Of a DNA stretch of 17,740 nucleotides, positions 11,649 through 17,740 are shown one piece after another; the stretch's first letter is position 1, and each line of letters opens with the position of its first letter. The DNA is taken from assembly GCA_051877215.1 (NCBI GenBank), contig JBJEIR010000063.1, forward strand, positions 1 to 17,740, read 5' to 3'. Under the pieces are notes generated by a model, which was not told where the DNA came from, did no database searches, and worked only from the letters and a program-made list of their open reading frames with translations. Made by a program: the position numbers and the translations under genes. The DNA is from RGIG1959 sp051877215 (GTDB lineage: Bacteria; Bacillota; Clostridia; Oscillospirales; Acutalibacteraceae).

Positions 11649-13853
11649 CTATTGATTGGAGCGGGTCACGCTGATCATACCGCTGATGCGGGACAAACGC
11701 GCGATGACAAGCTCCAGGTGCGTGACGCTGTTGACGCCGACGGTGAGGGATATATCCACATGGCCGTTCTTCGGCTCGCGCGCCGTGATCGCATAAATGG
11801 CGACATGCATCGTCGCAAGCTGCGTCGTCACATCCGCGATCAGGCGTTCACGATCGCGCGCCTGCAGATGCAGCACCGCTTTAAAATCGCTGTTCACCGT
11901 GCTTTCCCACGCCGCCGAAACCCAGCGCTGCGGCTCGGCCGCATCGGCGACATTGACCGGCACATTCGGGCAATCCCGCTTATGCACCGACACGCCGAAG
12001 CCGCGCGTGATAAAGCCGATGATCTCGTCCCCCGGTACCGGGTTGCAGCAGCGGGCAAATTTCACAAGACAGTTATCCATATTTTCGATGATCACGCCCG
12101 TGTTTTTGCCGCCTTTGGCAGGGGACGGCTGCTGCTCGCTGCGCACGATCTGCTGTGCCGCCGCCTCTTCTTTGGCAGCGCGCGCGTAATCGTCCTTGAT
12201 GCGCGGCATCAGGCGGGACAGCAAAATGCCGCCGTACCCGATCGCCGCATAAAAATCGTCCACAGAGGTGCAGTGCTGGCGCTTTGCCTCGTTCTCCGCC
12301 AATGCGCTAAGCTGCTCGTCGTTCAGACGGATATAATTGCGCACCAGCTCGGAAACAAACGCATTTTTGCCCTCTTCGATGTTTTCCTCCCGCCGCTCTT
12401 TTTTAAACCAGGCGCGGATCTTATTGCGTGCCTCGCCGGTTTTGACAATATTGATCCAGTCGCGGCTCGGTCCGTGTCCCGCCGCCGAGGTGGTGATAAT
12501 CTCGACGATCTCTCCCGTTTTCACCTCGGTATCCAGCTGAACGATGCGGTTGTCGATCTTGGCGCCGATCATACGATTGCCGACCGCCGAATGAATGGCA
12601 TACGCAAAGTCGATGACGGTGCTGCCCACCGGCAGGCTGATCACATCCCCTTTTGGGGTAAATACGAACACATCATCGGAGGACAGATCGGTCTTGATGG
12701 AGCGCACGATATCCGATGTGTCGTCCACATCCTTTTGGCTCTCGATAAACTGGCGCACCCACGCCAGCCGCTCCTCAATTTTATCTTTTTTCTGAATGCC
12801 CAATTTATACTTCCAATGAGCCGCAATGCCGTATTCCGCAGTATAGTGCATCTCCCAGGTACGGATCTGCACCTCAAAGGGGATCTTTTCTTTGCCGAGC
12901 ACCGTCGTGTGCAGCGACTGGTACATATTCGGCTTCGGTGTGGAAATATAGTCCTTGAAACGGTTGGGAAGCGGGCGGAACATATCGTGCATGATGCCCA
13001 GCACATTATAGCAATCGTTGACCGTATCGACGATCACGCGCACCGCATACACATCGTAAATCTCATCAAACGCATGATTCTGAACATACATCTTGCGGTA
13101 AATGCCCGGAATGCTTTTGACGCGCCCCTCCACATACGGATGCATGCCGTATTCCGCCAGCCGCGCGCCGATACGCTCGCGAATGCTGTCGAGAAAGCTC
13201 TTGCGCGCATCCTCGCGCAGAGCGAGCGCCTCCTCAATCTCGTGATAGGCTACCGGGTCGAGCACCCGCAGGCTGCGATCCTCCAGCTCTTCTTTGACGC
13301 TGCGGATACCGAGGCGATGCGCCAAAGGCGCATAGATATCCATCGTTTCCTTGGCTTTATCCCGCCGCTTCTGAGCAGGCCACGCATCGCTTGTGCGCAT
13401 ATTGTGCAGGCGATCCGCCAGCTTGATGATGATGACACGGATGTCCTCCGACATGGCGAGCAGCATTTTGCGGACATTTTCCGCCTGCTGTTCCTCTTTT
13501 GTAAAAAAGTCGATCTTGGTGATTTTGGTGACGCCGTCCACCAGCGCCGCCACCGTGTGTCCGAAGTGCTTTTCGATATCCGGCAGCTCGGCCACCGTAT
13601 CCTCCACGACATCGTGCAGCAATCCAGCTTCGATCGCTTCGCTGTCCATACCGAGATCCACAAGGATCGCCGCGACCTGCAGCGGATGACAGACATATTC
13701 CTCTCCCGACGCGCGATATTGCCCCTCATGGCAAATAATCGCCGTCTGTATAGCGCGGTCGATGCCGTCGAGATCATAGGACTTTTCACTTTTCATGATC
13801 TGCTCTTTGAGCGAACGGATCAGTTCCTCTTTGTTAATCTTGCCTTGAGCCAT
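11649..13853 (-). CDS. relA: Bifunctional (p)ppGpp synthetase/hydrolase Rel
   Basis: The product is 734 aa, standard for long Rel/SpoT proteins. It makes (p)ppGpp from ATP and GDP/GTP on uncharged-tRNA signals and also degrades it. The hydrolase HD domain contains HD at 80-81 (GLLHDVVEDT) and ADRLHNMRT from about 146. The synthetase domain carries RFKD at 298-301 and KPNMYQSLHTTV, where the RxKD form is the one of bifunctional enzymes. A TGS domain spans about 393-455 (FVFTPKGDVISLPVGST) and a C-terminal ACT domain covers the last 75 residues. The start at 13853 is supported by AAAGGAGG 10 nt upstream; the in-frame ATG at 13907 lies inside recJ's end. The gap after recJ is 43 nt. In Bacillus apt lies between recJ and relA; here it is absent. 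Confidence 0.97.
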   Translation of the reverse strand: MAQGKINKEELIRSLKEQIMKSEKSYDLDGIDRAIQTAIICHEGQYRASGEEYVCHPLQVAAILVDLGMDSEAIEAGLLHDVVEDTVAELPDIEKHFGHTVAALVDGVTKITKIDFFTKEEQQAENVRKMLLAMSEDIRVIIIKLADRLHNMRTSDAWPAQKRRDKAKETMDIYAPLAHRLGIRSVKEELEDRSLRVLDPVAYHEIEEALALREDARKSFLDSIRERIGARLAEYGMHPYVEGRVKSIPGIYRKMYVQNHAFDEIYDVYAVRVIVDTVNDCYNVLGIMHDMFRPLPNRFKDYISTPKPNMYQSLHTTVLGKEKIPFEVQIRTWEMHYTAEYGIAAHWKYKLGIQKKDKIEERLAWVRQFIESQKDVDDTSDIVRSIKTDLSSDDVFVFTPKGDVISLPVGSTVIDFAYAIHSAVGNRMIGAKIDNRIVQLDTEVKTGEIVEIITTSAAGHGPSRDWINIVKTGEARNKIRAWFKKERREENIEEGKNAFVSELVRNYIRLNDEQLSALAENEAKRQHCTSVDDFYAAIGYGGILLSRLMPRIKDDYARAAKEEAAAQQIVRSEQQPSPAKGGKNTGVIIENMDNCLVKFARCCNPVPGDEIIGFITRGFGVSVHKRDCPNVPVNVADAAEPQRWVSAAWESTVNSDFKAVLHLQARDRERLIADVTTQLATMHVAIYAITAREPKNGHVDISLTVGVNSVTHLELVIARLSRISGMISVTRSNQ

Positions 13854-13896
13854 TCCCTGCGCGCCTCCTTTCTCAGGGCCGATACCGGTCTTTGCT

Positions 13897-15933
13897 TTAT
13901 TCCGCACGCAGATATTTGATCAGCGGCGTTTGCGTCAGATCTGCTTTTTCCGTCACCGGACAAAGGGAGATTGTCACCGCGTCACCGCTGTCATGTACCG
14001 TGATCAATCCCGCCTGCCGCAGCACCTCGGCCGCCGTATGTACCTTGTCATAGGGTATCGCCGCGTGCAGGATAAACGCGAGCTGTTCCCATGTCCCCGC
14101 ATATCCGTTTCCCGCTTTGAGCAGCTTATACAGCGCCGCCATATGCTCACGCTCCGGGCAAAGAGACGCGCGCTGCTCTTTTGAAAGCGCATCCTTGCGC
14201 ACAATGCTGTCAAACAGCCGTTTTGCGCCGATGATTTTCTCCTGATCTTCATCGGCATGGCGCAGATCCCGTATGATGACCGACACCGATACCACTCCGC
14301 GATATTCATTGCGGTCAAGCGTCACCGCCAGATTGACCACATCGCCGCAGCAAACCGGCAAGGACGCCGGCGGCGTGCCGAATTTGACGGCCGTCAGCTT
14401 GGTGCCGTCGCGCGAAAGGGACAGGCGCGTATGCTTATCGGCAATCCCCGTAATATTGTCCACGCGCATGCGAAAAAGTCCGAACAGCGGCGCCGGATTT
14501 CCCGCGCCGAACGGCTCAAGCGACTTTAGGCAGTCGAGCTTTGCGACATCAATTTGCGACGGGACCAGCCGAAAATCCATCATCAGCTCCGGCACCGGCA
14601 TTTCGGGGAAATGCTCCTCGGCATATCGGTTGATGCGCATACGAAATTCATCAATCCTGTCGGCAGACAGTCCCACCCCCGCGGCGAGCTGATGCCCGCC
14701 GTAATTGAGCAGCATATCCCCGCACGAGGCGATCGCGTCAAACAGGGAAAATCCGGGCAGGCTGCGTCCCGAGCCTTTGGCAACGCCGTCATGGACCGAC
14801 AACAGGATACAGGGCTTGCCGAACCTGTCCAGCACACGCGCCGCAATGATCCCGACCACGCCGGGATACCAATCCTCTCCCGCGAGCACCAGCACCCGCT
14901 GCGCCATCGTTTCGGGATGTTCGTCAATATACGCCATCACCTCGGAAAGAATATCGCTTTCCTTTTGCTGGCGGTCGATGTTAAACTGATTGATCTGCTG
15001 TGCGAGCTGCTGCGCTTCCTCCTCGGTTTCGCTGAGCAAAAGCCGCGCCGCGCGGTCGGGATCTCCCATGCGCCCCGCCGCGTTGATGCGCGGCGCAAGC
15101 GTGAATACCGCCGTACTCGAGGTATGGCATCGGCCCTCCGCGCCCGCCGCCTGTGCCAGCGCACGCAGCCCGGGGCGTTCGCCGCGATTCATCATTTCAA
15201 GCCCCGCGCGCACCAGCCGCCGATTTTCTCCGGTCAGGGGCATAATATCCGCCAGCGTGCCCAGCGCCACCAAATCGGCATAACGCTCAAGCGCCCATTC
15301 GTCGTCGCCCTCCATCGCGCAGACCAGCTTAAACGCCACGCCCACGCCGGCATACAGCTTGTATTCGCTTTCGCAGTCCTGCCGATGAGGATCGACAACG
15401 GCGACCGCCGCCGGCAGCATATCCTGCGGCTGATGGTGGTCGGTGACCACCACATCCATGCCAAGCTCAGCCGCAAAGGCGATTTCCTCCACGGCGGAGA
15501 TTCCGTTATCGACCGTTACCAGCAGCGTAGCCCCGCTGTCTGCCAGCTCCTGCACGGTCGAGCGATGAAGTCCGTACCCCTCGTCCTCTCGGCGGGGGAT
15601 ACGATAAAACACATCCGCGCCTTTTTCGCGCAGATAGGTGTACAGAAGCACCGTTGCCGTCACACCGTCCGCATCGTAATCGCCGAACACGGCGATGCGC
15701 TCGCCGGTATCGACGGCGCGCTGAATCCGCTCCACAGCAGCATCCATATCCGCAAAGGAGAAAGGATCGGCGAATTCCCCGCCGCCGAGCAAAAACGCCT
15801 CCGCCTGCTCGGGCTCGGTGATCCCGCGCGCGCTGAGCAGCAGCGCCAAAAAGCCGTCGATCTCACAGCTCTCTGCCAGGCGTGCCGCCGCCTCCTTGTC
15901 GATCGGAGCAAATGTCCAGCGTTTAAAGCTCAT
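13897..15933 (-). CDS. recJ: Single-stranded-DNA-specific 5'-3' exonuclease RecJ
   Basis: The product is 678 aa, within the usual Firmicutes range. RecJ digests single-stranded DNA 5' to 3' in recombinational and mismatch repair. The DHH-family motifs are clear: VFGDYDADGVTA at 82-93, DNGIS near 142 and the DHH at 165-167 in VTDHHQPQ. DPHR follows, then the DHHA1 motif (NYGGHQLAAGVGL) and the C-terminal OB-fold and RecJ-specific region. The start at 15933 has GGGAGGTG upstream; an upstream in-frame ATG at 15960 has weaker support. It is the first gene of the recJ-rel-lipoprotein-dtd-MBL run, with the promoter at 16014-16042. Confidence 0.96.
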   Translation of the reverse strand: MSFKRWTFAPIDKEAAARLAESCEIDGFLALLLSARGITEPEQAEAFLLGGGEFADPFSFADMDAAVERIQRAVDTGERIAVFGDYDADGVTATVLLYTYLREKGADVFYRIPRREDEGYGLHRSTVQELADSGATLLVTVDNGISAVEEIAFAAELGMDVVVTDHHQPQDMLPAAVAVVDPHRQDCESEYKLYAGVGVAFKLVCAMEGDDEWALERYADLVALGTLADIMPLTGENRRLVRAGLEMMNRGERPGLRALAQAAGAEGRCHTSSTAVFTLAPRINAAGRMGDPDRAARLLLSETEEEAQQLAQQINQFNIDRQQKESDILSEVMAYIDEHPETMAQRVLVLAGEDWYPGVVGIIAARVLDRFGKPCILLSVHDGVAKGSGRSLPGFSLFDAIASCGDMLLNYGGHQLAAGVGLSADRIDEFRMRINRYAEEHFPEMPVPELMMDFRLVPSQIDVAKLDCLKSLEPFGAGNPAPLFGLFRMRVDNITGIADKHTRLSLSRDGTKLTAVKFGTPPASLPVCCGDVVNLAVTLDRNEYRGVVSVSVIIRDLRHADEDQEKIIGAKRLFDSIVRKDALSKEQRASLCPEREHMAALYKLLKAGNGYAGTWEQLAFILHAAIPYDKVHTAAEVLRQAGLITVHDSGDAVTISLCPVTEKADLTQTPLIKYLRAE

Positions 15934-15961
15934 CCTCTCACCTCCCATTCTCAAAAACACC

Positions 15962-16004
15962 CACCGATTATTCGATGTACCGATACACCGATTACTTGGA
16001 TGTA
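15962..16004. repeat. Imperfect direct repeat in the recJ leader
   Basis: CACCGATTATTCGATGTA (15962-15979) and CACCGATTACTTGGATGTA (15986-16004) repeat with a 24-bp period. They lie between the recJ promoter and start, where an operator would be well placed. Confidence 0.55.
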
Positions 16005-16013
16005 TATAAAGTT

Positions 16014-16042
16014 ACTATACCATTTTTTGCGCCTTTATTCAA
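16014..16042 (-). promoter_or_regulatory. Sigma-A type promoter for the recJ-rel operon
   Basis: On the minus strand TTGAAT (16042-16037) and TATAGT (16019-16014) are 17 nt apart. Start is expected near 16007, leaving a leader of about 75 nt. Confidence 0.82.
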
Positions 16043-16255
16043 CAGATAATGAAAAATTTTACCCTATACCGAATTTTTTGCCCTGTATTTTTCATGAACG
16101 ATTCCTATGTGTCTTTTGTTTATGCGGCAGCCGACCCGCCTTCTGTTTTGCCTATCTCTTTTGTCGGCGGCTTTCCGCCTGTCGTTTTTTCTTTGCCAAA
16201 GCCTTCCCTCTCTGCGATGAAAGCGGGGACTGTTTTCACGCATACACGGACAAAA
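16043..16255. other. Non-coding gap between recJ promoter and upstream terminator
   Basis: About 210 bp, T-rich and CT-rich on the plus strand. I see no ribosome binding site with a plausible frame, RNA gene or clear repeat. Confidence 0.5.
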
Positions 16256-16288
16256 AAACCGCGCCGGGCAAAATACCCGACGCGGTTT
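16256..16288 (-). terminator. Terminator of the BspA-like gene
   Basis: AAACCGCGCCGGG (16256-16268) pairs with CCCGACGCGGTTT (16276-16288) with one mismatch and a 7-nt loop. On the minus strand it continues as a T-run then GTCC. It lies about 50 nt after the stop at 16338. Confidence 0.88.
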
Positions 16289-16337
16289 GAAGATAGGTTT
16301 ATCGCGCAGTGTTTATATGGGCAGCTGCAAGCAGCGA

Positions 16338-17740
16338 TTACAGGGTCGCTCTGCCGGACACGGCTCTGTAAAGAAGAAGCGCATCCGAAAGGGTCAGGAC
16401 GCCGTCGTGCTTCACATCCGCCAATACCTTTTGCTTAATCGTCAAATCCTGCTGACCGCTCACATATCGGAAGAGACAGAGCGAATCGTCCACATCCAGA
16501 CTGCCGTTGCCGCTTAGATCACCAAGCATACCGTCAATCCCTTGAACCAGCGCATAATGACTGAAATGCGTGGTTGTAAAGGTCATATATCCGTCTTCAT
16601 AAACCGCATTCATGTCGGTCAGGTTCCCCGAACCGTCGATATAAAAGACCTTGCAGGTTTCGGCATTCATCGTCTGCGGCACGGGGATGGAAACAGTCAT
16701 CCCATCGGTCGGCTGAATCGGCTTCCCGTCTTTTTCGAGAGTAATGTCATAAATGATTTCATCTTGTGTATTTTTAAGATACTCAATTTTGAGCTGAGCA
16801 TTTTCGGGGATTGAGCCGGGAACGGTCTCCGCAACCGAAATTCGGTTTTCGGTATCCACCAGCCTATTTAATTCAACAAACAGAATGTTGTATTCAGCGG
16901 CATACTCCTGTGCGGCGCTCCCCTGAAAGCCGTAAATCGTTATGTCATTGCTTGTAAAAAATGCACTGGGACCTATGCTTGTTACACTGTCCGGGATCGT
17001 CACAGAGGTCAAACTGCTGCAATAGGAAAATGCATCCTTACCAATGCTCGTTACGCTGCTTGGGATTGTCACAGCGGCCAAACTGCTGCAATAGGAAAAT
17101 GCATAAGCACCTATGATTGTCACGCCCCTTGGAATCGTCACAGAGATCAGACTGCTACAGCCTTCAAATGCATTCCAGCCTATGCTCGTCACACTGCTTG
17201 GTATATCATAAGAACAGGCTTTTGCTGCGGGATATGCAATGATCTCTGTTTTCTCTTTATCAAATAAAACGCCGTCCAAAGAGGAATAATTTGGATTCTC
17301 ATCAGAAACGGATATGGAAACCAGACTGCTGCAATAGGAGAATACGCCCGAACCCATGCTCGTTACGCTGCTTGGTATCATTACAGAGGTCAGATTGCTG
17401 CAATGGGAGAATACAAGCGCACCTATGGTCGTTACGCTACTCGGGATCGTTACAGAGGTCAGACTGCTGCAATTTCCAAATGCACCGTATTGTATTTCCG
17501 TTACGCTACTTGGAATCGTCACAGAGGTCAAGTTGTTGCAACCGTAAAATGCGTTGTAGCCTATGCTTGTGACGCTGTCCGGGAACGTCACAGAGGTCAG
17601 ATTGCTGCAACCCCAAAATGCATGGCCACCTATGCTTTTTATACTATTTGGTATCGTTACGGAGGTTAGTCTGTCGCATTCCCAAAATGTACCGAAAACG
17701 ATGCTCGTTACGCTGCTTGGTATCATTACGGAGGTCAGAC
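16338..17740 (-). CDS. BspA-type leucine-rich-repeat surface protein with dockerin-like C-terminus (5' truncated)
   Basis: The frame is open to the window edge, so the N-terminus, including any signal peptide, is missing. About ten 23-residue repeats of the BspA/LRR_5 type are visible, with the pattern LTSVTIPSSVTSIG..AF..CS. They are interrupted once by the usual NPNYSSLDGVLFDKEKTEIIAYP insert. After the repeats comes a beta-rich domain ending TTTHFSHYALVQG, common in Firmicutes surface proteins. The last 60 residues (about 16341-16530) form two dockerin-like calcium-loop repeats, GDLSGNGSLDVDD and ADVKHDGVLTLSD. The second has Lys where Asn/Asp is usual. Dockerins bind cohesins in secreted complexes; BspA-type repeats often mediate adhesion. 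The specific partner is unknown. Confidence 0.9.
   Translation of the reverse strand, partial: LTSVMIPSSVTSIVFGTFWECDRLTSVTIPNSIKSIGGHAFWGCSNLTSVTFPDSVTSIGYNAFYGCNNLTSVTIPSSVTEIQYGAFGNCSSLTSVTIPSSVTTIGALVFSHCSNLTSVMIPSSVTSMGSGVFSYCSSLVSISVSDENPNYSSLDGVLFDKEKTEIIAYPAAKACSYDIPSSVTSIGWNAFEGCSSLISVTIPRGVTIIGAYAFSYCSSLAAVTIPSSVTSIGKDAFSYCSSLTSVTIPDSVTSIGPSAFFTSNDITIYGFQGSAAQEYAAEYNILFVELNRLVDTENRISVAETVPGSIPENAQLKIEYLKNTQDEIIYDITLEKDGKPIQPTDGMTVSIPVPQTMNAETCKVFYIDGSGNLTDMNAVYEDGYMTFTTTHFSHYALVQGIDGMLGDLSGNGSLDVDDSLCLFRYVSGQQDLTIKQKVLADVKHDGVLTLSDALLLYRAVSGRATL
16963..17740 (-). repeat. 69-bp-period coding repeats of the LRR region
   Basis: The DNA repeats with a period near 69 bp (23 codons) through the LRR coding region, with phrases such as cagaggtcag and gttacgctgcttgg recurring. 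This is intragenic and could support unequal recombination that changes repeat number. Confidence 0.8.

Noticed and set aside
11652..13919. 755-codon plus-strand open frame opposite rel
   Set aside because: It is an antisense shadow of rel, whose HD, RFKD, TGS and ACT motifs are all on the minus strand.

Overview
This window reads as part of the chromosome of a fairly GC-rich, endospore-lineage Clostridia bacterium, most likely Oscillospiraceae/Ruminococcaceae-like. The reasons are the gene content (hup with rqcP, a YlmC/YmxH sporulation-family protein, recJ-rel-dtd, HemZ, a BspA-type LRR protein with a dockerin), strong AGGAGG ribosome binding sites, and dispersed palindromic repeats of a type common in that group. 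Every gene I can support lies on the minus strand, so the natural reading direction is from 17740 down to 1.

Layout in transcription order (right to left): (1) 17740-16338, the C-terminal part of a secreted or cell-surface BspA-type leucine-rich-repeat protein ending in a dockerin-like module, with a terminator at 16256-16288. (2) A promoter at 16014-16042, then recJ, rel (bifunctional ppGpp synthetase/hydrolase), a small lipoprotein, dtd and a metallo-beta-lactamase-fold hydrolase, tightly packed as an operon. (3) After a hairpin-rich gap, hemZ and a P-loop nucleoside kinase that overlap by 26 nt. (4) A coiled-coil zinc-ribbon protein with its own promoter. (5) mazG and hup, then a terminator. 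(6) rqcP with its own promoter, then the ylmC/ymxH-family gene, whose ribosome binding site lies in a 15-bp inverted repeat. (7) rpsB-tsf (ribosomal protein S2 and EF-Ts) from a near-consensus promoter. (8) An 800-bp gene-free stretch holding tandem copies of the tsf 3' end and terminator, interrupted by an inserted palindromic element. (9) prfB (release factor 2, uninterrupted frame). (10) A zinc-ribbon, two-TM membrane protein. (11) A plus-strand terminator and an inverted pair of palindromic repeat units at the left edge.

Most genes serve translation and its quality control (prfB, tsf, rpsB, rqcP, dtd), stringent response and nucleotide sanitation (rel, mazG), and DNA maintenance (recJ, hup). 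I found no convincing new multi-gene system. The most unusual material is non-coding: the tsf-terminator tandem array, an element inserted into it with an 11-bp direct repeat, and the hairpin with a promoter-like loop before ylmC. All promoter, leader and hairpin assignments come from reading the sequence, not from experiment.
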